Assembly: GCA_913055785.1 (NCBI GenBank)
Contig: CAJXLJ010000011.1
Span: 1 to 64,000 of the forward strand
From: an uncultured Parvularculaceae bacterium
GTDB lineage: Bacteria; Pseudomonadota; Alphaproteobacteria; Caulobacterales; Parvularculaceae
Direction of reading: 5' to 3'
DNA: 64,000 bases
Both the position numbers and the translations under genes were made by a program. Positions 45,122-53,518 of the stretch are shown here, in pieces; position 1 is the first letter of the stretch, and each line of letters begins with the position of its first letter. Under the pieces are notes generated by a model, which saw only the letters and a list, made by a program, of their open reading frames with translations, was not told where the DNA came from and did not search any database.

Positions 45122-46335
45122 CTCCGACTACGCGGCGACAGGCCGAAGCGCTTGATGCGAAGGATCCGTTGAGGGACTTGCGGGATGCGTTCGATCTGCC
45201 GGCGGACATGATTTATCTCGACGGCAATTCGCTCGGGCCGCCGCCGCGCTGCGCGCTGCAGCGCCTTGAAAACGTCGCGCAACGGGAATGGAAAGACGGC
45301 CTCATCCGCTCGTGGAACGACGCCCGCTGGATCGACCTGCCGAAACGCTGCGGCGCGAAGATCGCGCGGCTGATCGGCGCCGCGGAGAACGACGTAATCG
45401 TTTGCGACACGGTCTCCATCAACATCTTCAAACTCGCCGCCGCGCTTCTCGCCCGGCGCCAAGGCGCCCTCGCCTGCGAAGCGGATGAGTTTCCGACCGA
45501 CGGCTATATCTTGCAGGGCCTTTCGCGCCTCGCCGGGACCCCGCTGCAACATCTGCCCGCCGGCGCGCCGGAAGACGCCTTTAAAAGCGGCGCCGGCTTG
45601 CTCGTCAAAAGCGCCGTTCACTATCGCACGGCGGCGGTCGCCGACATCGCCGCCTGGGAGCGAGCGGCCGCAAAAACCGGCGCGGCCATTATCTGGGATT
45701 TGAGTCACGCAACGGGCCTGATCGATCTCGATCTTGAAAATGCAGGCGCCCGATACGCTGTCGGCTGCGGCTACAAATTCCTGAACGGCGGACCGGGCGC
45801 GCCGGCGTTCGTCTACGCCGCCGAAAAGGAAGCCGCCGAGCTCCTTCAGCCCTTATGCGGCTGGATGGGCCATGCCGCGCCGTTCGATTTTGCAAACGAC
45901 TACCGGCCCGCCGCCGGCGTCAATCGCTTCGCCTGCGGCACGCCGCCGATCCTCTCCTTGAGCGCGCTCGATGCGGCGCTCGACATTTTCGACGGCGTCG
46001 ACATGGCGGCGGTGGAGAACAAAGCGCGCGCATTGGGCGATCTTTTCCTCGCTCGCGCCAGCGCGTTCGGGCTGGAGAGCCCCTCGCCCGGCCCCGGCGA
46101 ACGCCGCGGCGGACATGTCGCCCTGCAGCTCTGCGAAGGATATGCGGTCATCCAGGCGTTGATCGCGCAAGGCGTGATCGGCGACTTCCGGGCGCCGGAC
46201 CTCATGCGCTTCGGTTTCTCGCCGCTCTATATCCGTTTCGCTGATCTGTGGGACGCCGCCGAAAAGCTCAAAACAATTCTCGACACGGAAGAATGGCGCA
46301 ATCCCGCCTATGGGCGAAAAGGGAAAGTCACTTAG
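45118..46335 (+). CDS. kynU: Kynureninase
   Basis: The 405-residue PLP enzyme cleaves kynurenine to anthranilate and alanine. It begins DPLRDLRDAFDLPADMIYLDGNSLGPPPR. Further signatures are TVSINIFKLAAALLA, IIWDLSHATGLIDLDL, the PLP lysine in VGCGYKFLNGGPGAPAF, and FRAPDLMRFGFSPLYI. It is in an ATGA overlap with kynB. The anthranilate formed could feed into degradation or tryptophan recycling. Confidence 0.96.
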   Translation: MTPTTRRQAEALDAKDPLRDLRDAFDLPADMIYLDGNSLGPPPRCALQRLENVAQREWKDGLIRSWNDARWIDLPKRCGAKIARLIGAAENDVIVCDTVSINIFKLAAALLARRQGALACEADEFPTDGYILQGLSRLAGTPLQHLPAGAPEDAFKSGAGLLVKSAVHYRTAAVADIAAWERAAAKTGAAIIWDLSHATGLIDLDLENAGARYAVGCGYKFLNGGPGAPAFVYAAEKEAAELLQPLCGWMGHAAPFDFANDYRPAAGVNRFACGTPPILSLSALDAALDIFDGVDMAAVENKARALGDLFLARASAFGLESPSPGPGERRGGHVALQLCEGYAVIQALIAQGVIGDFRAPDLMRFGFSPLYIRFADLWDAAEKLKTILDTEEWRNPAYGRKGKVT

Positions 46336-46346
46336 CTGAAGAGAAG

Positions 46347-47468
46347 TCAGCGATTGTCGAGCGCCGTCATCGCCTCGACGATGCGCGTCGACTCTTCAAT
46401 CGGCGGGGGCGCATTGAGCGCATCCTGAAAATATTTGCGCGCGACGCCCTTTTCGCCCGCCTGCTCGGCGATCAGCGCGCGCCCCACATAGGCTTCGTAA
46501 TTGTCAGGCGTGTATTGAAGGAGGCGGGCGAGAATTTCCTCTCCGTCAACGACATCGCCGGCCGCCGCGGCGCAAAGCCCGACATCGACCATCGCGCTCA
46601 TCGCCCAGGCATCCGCCTGCAGGGTCTCTTCAGCTTCCGCGCAATATTCGGACGTCAGGTTCTTACCGAGAATAATGTGAACCCGCTCCGCAAAATTCTC
46701 CGCCACCGGCGGGGCCAGCGGCTCCTCGGTGAGGATCGACGGTCGCCGGATTTCCGTAGCTTTCGAAGCGGGCTGCACCTTGGCGAGAATGGCGCCGGCG
46801 GGCGGCTCCAGCCTTTCGGGCGCCGCAAGTTTCGCATAGGCGGCGAATCTGTCCGGGGCGCTTTCGCGCAGCGGCGGTTGCTCAAGCACAGGGCGCTCGG
46901 CAGTCTCCGGTTCCGCCGCTGTCGCCGCGACGGGCGGCGTTTCAATGGCTGCGGTTTTCTGCGCCTCCGCCTTCTTTGGGGCGGGCTTTTCCTGAATGAG
47001 CGGTTTTGCAGCCGCCTGCTTTTCACGCGCCGGCGCCGCTTCTACGAAGAACAGGTCGAGACAGGCGGCGGAGACGCCGCCAACCGTGCACGGTTTCGCT
47101 TTCGCATGATCAAGCGCGGCGGCGGACTTCACCCCGATAACGGCGCCCGCACCCGAAGGCGTCGCCTTGAGACTTTGAACGCGAGCGCTGCGGTCCGTGA
47201 GGTCGATGTTGAAGGCCGCCGAAACGCCGTCGAGATAATAGGCGCCGTCATCTCGCAGTTCGAGCGTGCAGCCATTTTCGCAGAGAAAAGCAATGCGCGT
47301 CTGAAGGCCGCGCTCCCCGATCTGCACGTCCTGAAGCTGCATCCGCGCCGCTGACTCGGGCGCGCGCGTCAGCGCCATCGCCGCCATGCCTGCGAGGGCG
47401 AGGGTCGACATGAACGCCGCTGGTGCGAGAATGCGCTTTTTGAATACCATGCCGCCCGAAATCTTCAT
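46347..47468 (-). CDS. Exported protein with C-terminal TPR-like repeats
   Basis: The 373-residue protein (from MKISGGMVFKKRIL) has one N-terminal hydrophobic segment (FMSTLALAGMAAMAL). A beta-rich part about 30-130 includes two Cys (ENGCTLEL, KPCTVGG), a low-complexity Ala/Pro/Glu/Lys linker spans about 140-260, and a helical C-terminus resembles TPR units (ILARLLQYTPDNYEAYVGRALIAEQAG, ARKYFQDALNAPPP). An alternative start is 47450. It could be an envelope scaffolding protein; the function is unknown. Confidence 0.72.
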   Translation of the reverse strand: MKISGGMVFKKRILAPAAFMSTLALAGMAAMALTRAPESAARMQLQDVQIGERGLQTRIAFLCENGCTLELRDDGAYYLDGVSAAFNIDLTDRSARVQSLKATPSGAGAVIGVKSAAALDHAKAKPCTVGGVSAACLDLFFVEAAPAREKQAAAKPLIQEKPAPKKAEAQKTAAIETPPVAATAAEPETAERPVLEQPPLRESAPDRFAAYAKLAAPERLEPPAGAILAKVQPASKATEIRRPSILTEEPLAPPVAENFAERVHIILGKNLTSEYCAEAEETLQADAWAMSAMVDVGLCAAAAGDVVDGEEILARLLQYTPDNYEAYVGRALIAEQAGEKGVARKYFQDALNAPPPIEESTRIVEAMTALDNR

Positions 47469-47563
47469 GAGCAGGCGCGGAGCGCCCGATAAGCGGGCAC
47501 CATCGCGGGAGTCGGGGTGGAGCGTCAATCAGCGCCCCGCAAGCCAGGGTCCGCAAACAGAAA

Positions 47564-47593
47564 GGACCGGACGGCGGAAAGGCCGTCCGGTCC
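47564..47593 (-). terminator. Terminator after the Asn/Arg repeat gene
   Basis: A perfect 12-pair stem (GGACCGGACGGC / GCCGTCCGGTCC) with a six-base loop lies 26 bases beyond the stop of the minus-strand gene at 47620 and is followed by TTTCTGTTTG on that strand. This is a strong intrinsic-terminator-like structure. Confidence 0.68.
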
Positions 47594-47619
47594 CAGGGCG
47601 TTTTCGCTTCAGACAAGAC

Positions 47620-48573
47620 TTACCAGGTGCGATAGACCCGGCGGCTGCCCGGCTTGATGTAGCCGTATCCCCAAGCGTCATAGCACAGAATCGCGACTTC
47701 CTCGTACCGCCGCCCACGGCGATAGAATGTCTGCGAGACTACATCGCAATCGCCGATATAGGCGAGCGTGTAGAGATTCCAGCCATAGTCCACGTAAAGC
47801 CAGCCGAACGGATCATAGCCGGAATTATAGTGGAAGAGGCCGTGCAGGACGCAGAAATAGCCGTGACCGTGACGAGGACCGTGACCGTGGCTGTAATGGC
47901 GCCCGCCATAGCGACGGTTGGGGTGGTGATATTTCCCGTGCCGGCGCTGGTGATAGGCCGACCGGCGCGAGTTGCGGCGGTTATCGGCCCGGCGCTGATC
48001 GCGACGGCCGTTCCGATAGGCTTCACGGCGCGAACTGCTGCGGCGGTCTGCGTTGCGATTATTGCCGCTGCTGCGGGTCGCCCGCCTGTTATTGCCGCTG
48101 CTCCGATTAGCGCGACGGTCGTTGCCGTTGCTCCTGTTGGCTCTGCGATTGCCGCCGTTGTTGTTGTTCGCCCGGCGATTATTGCCGCTGCTGTTGTTGG
48201 CGCGACGGTTGCCGCCATTGTCGCCATTTGCGCGGCGATTGTTACCGCCGCTGTTATTGGCCCTGCGATTGCCGCTATTGTTGTTGTTCGCCCGGCGATT
48301 ATTGCCGCCGCTGTTGTTGGCGCGACGATTGCCGCCATTGCTGCGGTTGGCCCGGCGATTGTTGCCGCTGCTGTTGTTGGCGCGGCGGTTCTCGCGAGAC
48401 TGTTCAGCCTTCTCAGGCTGGCGAACCATGGCGATCTGAAACGATTTCGCGCCGCCGGCGCTTTGCGCCGCGACGGACATTTCGCTCGCCTGCGACGGCG
48501 TCGAAATCAACACCGCCGCGCCGAGCGCGACAGCCGCAATTATAGCTACTCTTGTGAACTGGGCGGCGATCAT
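47620..48573 (-). CDS. Exported protein with eleven 10-residue Asn/Arg repeats
   Basis: From ATG 48573 (MIAAQFTRVAIIAAVALGA) the 317-residue protein has a signal peptide, then eleven units of exactly ten residues with the core NRRAN and a Ser/Gly/Asn linker (for example NSSGNNRRAN, RSNGGNRRAN). An Arg/His-rich basic segment follows (HRRHGKYHHPNRRYGGRHYSHGHG type). A Tyr-rich domain with three Cys in FCVLHG, GDCDVV and ILCYD ends the protein. The basic, low-complexity part could bind nucleic acid, polyphosphate or cell-wall polymers, and the Cys may form a disulphide. No family was recognised. A strong terminator follows. Confidence 0.85.
   Translation of the reverse strand: MIAAQFTRVAIIAAVALGAAVLISTPSQASEMSVAAQSAGGAKSFQIAMVRQPEKAEQSRENRRANNSSGNNRRANRSNGGNRRANNSGGNNRRANNNNSGNRRANNSGGNNRRANGDNGGNRRANNSSGNNRRANNNNGGNRRANRSNGNDRRANRSSGNNRRATRSSGNNRNADRRSSSRREAYRNGRRDQRRADNRRNSRRSAYHQRRHGKYHHPNRRYGGRHYSHGHGPRHGHGYFCVLHGLFHYNSGYDPFGWLYVDYGWNLYTLAYIGDCDVVSQTFYRRGRRYEEVAILCYDAWGYGYIKPGSRRVYRTW
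48061..48390 (-). repeat. Eleven tandem 30-bp coding repeats
   Basis: The segment consists of eleven 30-bp units that encode the ten-residue Asn/Arg repeats. The NRRAN codons are highly conserved between units while the linker codons vary, so selection has kept the motif and slippage is a likely source of copy-number change. Confidence 0.88.
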
Positions 48574-48837
48574 CGTCCGCACCTCCGTCAGGACGGTTGC
48601 GTCCGTCCTCTTATCCTCCATCAAGGGCATTCGCTTCTCCTGTCAGCGAGCCCCCTTAGCGCCCGACGCCAATCTGCGGCATGGATAACAATTCGTCAAC
48701 GATTGAGGCGAACGGAAAGCAAGATAAAGTCTTGAAATAAGGCGAAAACGCGGCGAATGTGACGCAAATGGGGCGACAGCGATGCGTATGCGGACAAAAA
48801 TGGCGAGAATGGGGCGCCGCGGGATAACATCACAAAC

Positions 48838-49980
48838 ATGAAGCCTCCTTTCACCTATCTAGAATTCTTCGCCGGCGGCGGGATGGCGCGCCTGGGCCTC
48901 GGCGATTCGTGGCGGCGCGCGCTCGCCAACGACATCGATTCGCAAAAATGCGCCGCCTATCGCGCCAATTTCGGCGGCGATGGTCTCGTCGAAGGCGATA
49001 TTGCGGAGATCGGCGCAAGCGTGGTTCCCGGCGAACGCCCGGACCTGATGTGGGGGTCTTTCCCCTGTCAGGATCTTTCGCTTGCGGGACTTCGAGGCGG
49101 CATCAAAGCGAAACGCAGCGGGCTTTTTTACGCGTTCGAACGCATCGCGCGCGAGCTGCACGCCGAAGGCCGGGCGCCGAAGATGATCGCACTCGAAAAC
49201 GTGACCGGCTTGTTGACATCCGATGGCGGGAACGACTTCGCCGCCGTCGCCGGCGCCCTCGCCGCGCTTGATTACCGCGTGTCAGCGCTTGTCCTTGACG
49301 CCGCCGATTTCACGCCGCAATCGCGGCCGCGGCTCTTCATTCTCGGCTTCGCAAACGATACGGCGCCGCCAACGAGTAACGAGCCCTCTAAAAAGACCGC
49401 GCCGCACGCACTCATCAGCGCCGTTGCAAACCTTGATGATGAAACGCGCAAGCGTTTCGTGTGGCTCGCTCCGGCGCCGCGCCGCATCCGCAACGCATCG
49501 CTTGGCGATATAATCGATTGGAATGCGGAAGACTGGCGAACAAGGAAAGAAACCCGCGCGCTGATCGCCATGATGAGCCCGGTTCAGCGTTCGCGACTTG
49601 ACGCGCTGGTTAAATCCGGCGCTCGCCGGGCCGGCGCCGGCTTCCGCCGCACGCGGATCGAAAACGGCGAAACCGTGCAGCGTTTCGAAGCGCGCTTCGA
49701 CGGCGTTGCGGGTTGTTTGAGAACGCCTGCGGGCGGCTCCTCGCGCCAGATCATTGTCGCGGTCGACAAGGGCGCGGTTCGCACGCGGCTGATGAGCCCC
49801 CGCGAGGCGGCGCGGCTAATGGGTCTGCCTGAAGACTACATGTTACCCGCCTCAACAACCGCAGCGCTCAAGCTGTGCGGCGACGGGGTCTGCGTTCCCG
49901 TCGTCTCATGGCTCGCGGGAGCGGTTTTCGAGCCGGCGCTCGCCCCCGCCTGGTCTTCTTACGCCGTCAACGCCGCGTGA
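48838..49980 (+). CDS. C5-cytosine DNA methyltransferase (solitary)
   Basis: The 380-residue enzyme transfers methyl from AdoMet to C5 of cytosine. Motif I is FFAGGGMARLGL, motif IV with the catalytic Cys is WGSFPCQDLSLAG, motif VI is ALENVTGL, motif VIII is QSRPRLF, and the motif IX/X region ends in MGLPEDYM...GDGVCVPV. No restriction endonuclease gene is adjacent, but vsr lies 950 bases downstream on the same strand, so this may be an orphan Dcm-like enzyme. The target sequence cannot be deduced. Confidence 0.95.
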   Translation: MKPPFTYLEFFAGGGMARLGLGDSWRRALANDIDSQKCAAYRANFGGDGLVEGDIAEIGASVVPGERPDLMWGSFPCQDLSLAGLRGGIKAKRSGLFYAFERIARELHAEGRAPKMIALENVTGLLTSDGGNDFAAVAGALAALDYRVSALVLDAADFTPQSRPRLFILGFANDTAPPTSNEPSKKTAPHALISAVANLDDETRKRFVWLAPAPRRIRNASLGDIIDWNAEDWRTRKETRALIAMMSPVQRSRLDALVKSGARRAGAGFRRTRIENGETVQRFEARFDGVAGCLRTPAGGSSRQIIVAVDKGAVRTRLMSPREAARLMGLPEDYMLPASTTAALKLCGDGVCVPVVSWLAGAVFEPALAPAWSSYAVNAA

Positions 49981-49984
49981 AACG

Positions 49985-50016
49985 AAAAAGACCGGCGCGG
50001 GAGCGCCGGCCTTTAT
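49985..50016. terminator. Bidirectional terminator between MTase and DUF1194 gene
   Basis: A seven-pair GC stem (CCGGCGC / GCGCCGG) with a GGGA loop is followed by CCTTTATT on the plus strand and by TCTTTTTCG on the minus strand. It suits both convergent genes. Confidence 0.72.
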
Positions 50017-50045
50017 TCAGTTCTGATCGTCCGAAGGACGGGTAA

Positions 50046-50813
50046 TCAGGCCTGCTGCTTGCGGCGACGCGTACGCCCCCAAAGCAGCGCAAGGCCGGTG
50101 ACCATCAGCGGGATCGCTCCCGGCAACGGAATTTCACCCGAAATCTCGTAACCGATTTTGGTGATCACCGCTTGGGCGAAGTCGTCGAAGTTCTCGGCGA
50201 CAACAAGGAAGCCGTTCGCGCCGCCAACGATATTGGCCAGATACCAGTCATCCAGATTGGCGTCGTCGGTGAGGATCGGCAGCCCGTTGATGCTGTCGAT
50301 GCCTGCAGCCAGAGCCGCATCACGCGCCGTAGCTGTATCGGCGCCGTTGTTCTGCGCGCCATCGCCGGAGACGTCGATAACCTGACGGGTTCCGTCATAA
50401 TCATTGTTGAACTGGCTGACGCCGAAGTTAATCGCCGAACCGGGCGCCGTGCTGCCGCTGTAAGGTTCAGTCGTCGCCGCAACAAGGTCGGCGAACGCGT
50501 TGGCCGAGACCGAATCGGTAATCAGGAACCAGTCGACAGCGATTTGCTGCTGGCCCGAAGACGCCCAGTAGATCAACTGAACCGCGATCGCGCCGATATC
50601 GCCATTTTCAATCGCGTCGATGATGCCCGAATCACGAAACGCCGCAACATAGCCGTCGCGCTGAAGCGCGAATTCGCTGGCGCTGACAGAGCCGGAGTCA
50701 TCGACCAGAAGTTGAAGCTCCAGATCAACCGGAATTGGATCAGCCTGCGCCGGCTGAAGCGCGAACATCGCGCCAATCGCTGCAAGAGCAGCAAACCCAC
50801 GTAAGAACCGCAT
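50046..50813 (-). CDS. DUF1194 (VWA-like) protein with VPLPA-CTERM sorting signal
   Basis: The 255-residue protein begins MRFLRGFAALAAIGAMFALQ with a signal peptide cleaved after AQA. The mature part is a von Willebrand A-like domain with the MIDAS motif VDDSGSVS, a later DVSGDGAQNNGAD loop and NTLPILTDDANLD (here INGLPILTDDA). The C-terminus IPLPGAIPLMVTGLALL plus RRRK is the VPLPA-CTERM sorting tail. GGGGGA seven bases upstream fixes the start at 50813. It sits between the methyltransferase and vsr, on the opposite strand. Confidence 0.88.
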   Translation of the reverse strand: MRFLRGFAALAAIGAMFALQPAQADPIPVDLELQLLVDDSGSVSASEFALQRDGYVAAFRDSGIIDAIENGDIGAIAVQLIYWASSGQQQIAVDWFLITDSVSANAFADLVAATTEPYSGSTAPGSAINFGVSQFNNDYDGTRQVIDVSGDGAQNNGADTATARDAALAAGIDSINGLPILTDDANLDDWYLANIVGGANGFLVVAENFDDFAQAVITKIGYEISGEIPLPGAIPLMVTGLALLWGRTRRRKQQA

Positions 50814-50933
50814 GTGATAGTCCCCCATACAAATTTTAATCGACAGATACTTGACCTTACAAAAATTAGGACAGGGTTCAAGCGATAATATAGGGTCTGA
50901 CGCACAGACAACTATAGGTAAGCTCAGTACGCG

Positions 50934-51332
50934 ATGGACGTCTTTTCACGGGAAAAACGCTCGGAAGTCATGCGGCGCGTCAAGGGTAAGGACACGAACC
51001 CCGAGGTTTCCTTACGAAAAAAGCTGTTCGCCCTCGGCTATCGTTACCGGCTTAACGTTAAGGGCCTGCCGGGCAAGCCGGACATTGTGTTTCCGAAATA
51101 CAACACCGTGATCTTTGTTCACGGCTGTTTCTGGCACGGACATCACTGCAAGCGGGGAAAACGCGTTCCGAAAACCAACGTCGCCTACTGGACCGGGAAG
51201 ATCGCCCGCAACAAGGCGCGCGACAAGGAGAACGCCGCCGCGCTTAAAAAACTCGGCTGGCGCGTCATCACGCTGTGGGAATGCGAATTGAAGGCGCTCG
51301 ATCCGGCGACGCTTCCGATCAAGCCAGCCTAG
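50934..51332 (+). CDS. vsr: Very short patch repair endonuclease
   Basis: The 132-residue enzyme nicks T:G mismatches that arise from deaminated 5-methylcytosine. It carries MDVFSREKRSEVMRRVKGKDTNPE, the catalytic Asp in KPDIVFPK, and the zinc-binding FVHGCFWHGHHC with downstream KARDKEN and LGWRVITLWECEL. Its presence implies that the nearby cytosine methyltransferase is active. It is transcribed from the divergent promoter region shared with the DUF1194 gene. Confidence 0.96.
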   Translation: MDVFSREKRSEVMRRVKGKDTNPEVSLRKKLFALGYRYRLNVKGLPGKPDIVFPKYNTVIFVHGCFWHGHHCKRGKRVPKTNVAYWTGKIARNKARDKENAAALKKLGWRVITLWECELKALDPATLPIKPA

Positions 51333-51373
51333 CGCAAGCCGAACCGCCTTCTTCATGGGACCTTCAGGCTCGC

Positions 51374-53158
51374 CTAAAAAGCCTCTGCGTCAAGCGCCAT
51401 CATTGCTTCGGAGCCGGATTTCACTTTGGCGAGATGCGCGGTCTTTTCCGGCAGGATGCGGTCGAGGAAATATTTCCCGGTGATCAGCTTGTTCTTGTAG
51501 AACGCGTCGCCCGACTCTTTCTTTTCAAGCGCCGCTTTCGCCATCTGCGCCCACGCATAGGCGAGGCAGGTGAGCGCGAAGAGCCCGAGATAATCCATCG
51601 AACTGGCGCCGGCGTTGTTCGGGTTCTGCATGGCGTTCGCCATGAACCACTGCGTCGCTTCGGTAAGGTCCGCCTTCGCCGAGGATAGGCCGTCGAGCCA
51701 CGGTTTCAATTCTTCGTTGCCTTCATTGTCCTTCACGAATTCGTCGATCTCCGCGAAGAACGTCATGATGGCGCGGCCGCCATCTTTCGGCAGTTTGCGA
51801 CCGACAAGGTCGAGGGCCTGAATGCCGTTCGCGCCTTCATAGATCATGGCGATGCGCGCATCGCGCACGAACTGCTCCATGCCCCATTCCTGAATATAGC
51901 CATGGCCGCCGAGCACCTGCTGCGCATTGGTGGCGTGCGCATATCCCTTGTCGGTGAGATAGGCTTTGAGGATCGGGGTCATCAGCCCCATGTAGTCGTC
52001 CGCTTTCTGGCGGGTTTCATCGTCTTCCGCCTTGTGGACGAGATCGCCGTAAAGCGCCGACCAGTACATCCAGGCGCGCGCGCCTTCGGTGAAAGCGCGA
52101 TGATCCATCAGCATGCGGCGCACATCCGGATGGACAATGATCGGGTCCGCCGGCTTTTCAGGGTCCGCCGGCCCCGTCAGCGCGCGGCCCTGCAGGCGGT
52201 CCTTCGCGTAGGCCGCGCCGTTCTGATAGGAGACTTCGGAAATCGCCAGCCCCTGCATGCCGACGCCGAGCCGCGCCTCGTTCATCATCGTGAACATGGC
52301 GCGCAGCCCCTTGTTCTCTTCGCCGAGAAGCCAGCCGGTCGCCTCGTCGTAATTCATGACGCAGGTGGAGTTGGCGTGAATGCCCATCTTCTCTTCAATG
52401 GAGCCGCAGGAAACGCCGTTGCGCTCGCCGAGAGAGCCATCTTCATTGATGCGGAATTTCGGCACGATGAACAGCGAAATGCCTTTCACGCCTTCCGGCG
52501 CGCCTTCGATGCGCGCGAGCACGAGGTGAATGATATTGTCGGTGAGATCGTGCTCGCCGGCGGAGATGAAAATCTTCTGGCCGGAAATCTTGTAACTGCC
52601 GTCGCCCTGCGGGACCGCCTTGGTTTTCAACAGGCCGAGATCGGTGCCGCAATGCGGCTCGGTGAGGTTCATGGTCCCGCCCCACTCGCCGGAGATCATG
52701 TTCGGCAGATATTTCTGTTTCTGCTCGTCGCTGCCGTGGGCGTAGATCGCCTCGGCGGCGCCGCGGGCGAGACCCGGATACATGGCGAAAGCCATATTCG
52801 CCGCCGACACCATTTCGCCGACTGCGACGCCGATCAGATAGGGCAGCCCCTGCCCGCCATATTCCGGATCGAAGGAAAGTCCCTGCCAACCGCCTTCCTT
52901 GTAAATCTCATAGGCTTCCTTGAAGCCCTTGGGCGTCGTCACAGACCCGTCCTCATGGCGAGTGCAGCCTTCCTTGTCGCCGGAATGGTTGATCGGGTGA
53001 AGAACATTGGCCGCGAGCTTCGATCCTTCTTCAAGGATCGCCTCAACAAGATCCTCTGAAGCCTCTGAAAAGCCCGGCAAATTCGAGTACTTCGAAATCT
53101 GCAGGACGTCGTTGAGCACAAACTGCATGTCTTTCAGGGGAGCGGCGTATGCGGTCAT
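51374..53158 (-). CDS. Acyl-CoA dehydrogenase
   Basis: The 594-residue flavoenzyme is of the long type with an extra C-terminal domain (as in DmdC and related FadE-like proteins). It has GGWQGLSFDPEYGGQGLP, MNLTEPHCGTDLGLLKT (FAD-binding), KIFISAGEHD, and the catalytic Glu region MIYEGANGIQALDLVGRKL. It oxidises an acyl-CoA to the 2-enoyl-CoA and passes electrons to ETF. The substrate chain cannot be deduced. It stands alone between vsr and the PodJ-like gene. Confidence 0.94.
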   Translation of the reverse strand: MTAYAAPLKDMQFVLNDVLQISKYSNLPGFSEASEDLVEAILEEGSKLAANVLHPINHSGDKEGCTRHEDGSVTTPKGFKEAYEIYKEGGWQGLSFDPEYGGQGLPYLIGVAVGEMVSAANMAFAMYPGLARGAAEAIYAHGSDEQKQKYLPNMISGEWGGTMNLTEPHCGTDLGLLKTKAVPQGDGSYKISGQKIFISAGEHDLTDNIIHLVLARIEGAPEGVKGISLFIVPKFRINEDGSLGERNGVSCGSIEEKMGIHANSTCVMNYDEATGWLLGEENKGLRAMFTMMNEARLGVGMQGLAISEVSYQNGAAYAKDRLQGRALTGPADPEKPADPIIVHPDVRRMLMDHRAFTEGARAWMYWSALYGDLVHKAEDDETRQKADDYMGLMTPILKAYLTDKGYAHATNAQQVLGGHGYIQEWGMEQFVRDARIAMIYEGANGIQALDLVGRKLPKDGGRAIMTFFAEIDEFVKDNEGNEELKPWLDGLSSAKADLTEATQWFMANAMQNPNNAGASSMDYLGLFALTCLAYAWAQMAKAALEKKESGDAFYKNKLITGKYFLDRILPEKTAHLAKVKSGSEAMMALDAEAF

Positions 53159-53518
53159 GGTTTCCTCGGTTCTGATCGGTCGGCTGGAGCGTGTCCCGCC
53201 TGTTCTGACGCCAGCATGACGGGCTTGTTTAGAATGCGCATCCTAAGCGCCGGGGCATGGATTCATACAGTCTCATCAGCAGCCCCTGCAAGGCGGCGAA
53301 CTGCTTTCCACAGCGGCGCAAAAGACGGCGCCGCAAACGGCGAATCAGCCTTAAAGATCAATCGGGAACCGCCGCGGCGCCGGTCCGCCGCCACGGCCAA
53401 TAAAGGCTTTGTCGGGCATGCGAAGCACCTTAACGGTGAACTGTTGCGTCGCGGCGTTTTCGGCGCCGAAGCAAAGCTGCAGATCGGGGGTCCGCCCCAG
53501 CGAAAGACGGTGAAGACC
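53159..53518. other. Intergenic region between acyl-CoA dehydrogenase and the PodJ-like gene
   Basis: About 360 bases hold the divergent promoters. The PodJ frame is open upstream to 53216, but that extension is basic and low in complexity and is not coding in character. No RNA gene or hairpin of note is seen. Confidence 0.5.

Noticed and set aside
48061-48390. Regular 30-bp repeats that could suggest a CRISPR array
   Set aside because: The units are contiguous with no spacers and encode a regular protein repeat; no cas gene is near.
47386-48735. Plus-strand open frame with regular Ala/Val/Ile repeats
   Set aside because: The repeats are the complement of the Asn/Arg coding repeats on the minus strand, which has a signal peptide and a terminator.
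48838-51332. A restriction-modification system
   Set aside because: No restriction endonuclease gene is present; Vsr is a mismatch repair nuclease and the intervening gene is a DUF1194 protein.
51902-53059. 385-codon plus-strand frame opposite the acyl-CoA dehydrogenase
   Set aside because: It is a shadow of the long conserved minus-strand gene; the translation has no domain.
53216-53518. Upstream extension of the PodJ-like frame
   Set aside because: It is basic and low in complexity; the PodJ N-terminal motif starts right after ATG 53519.
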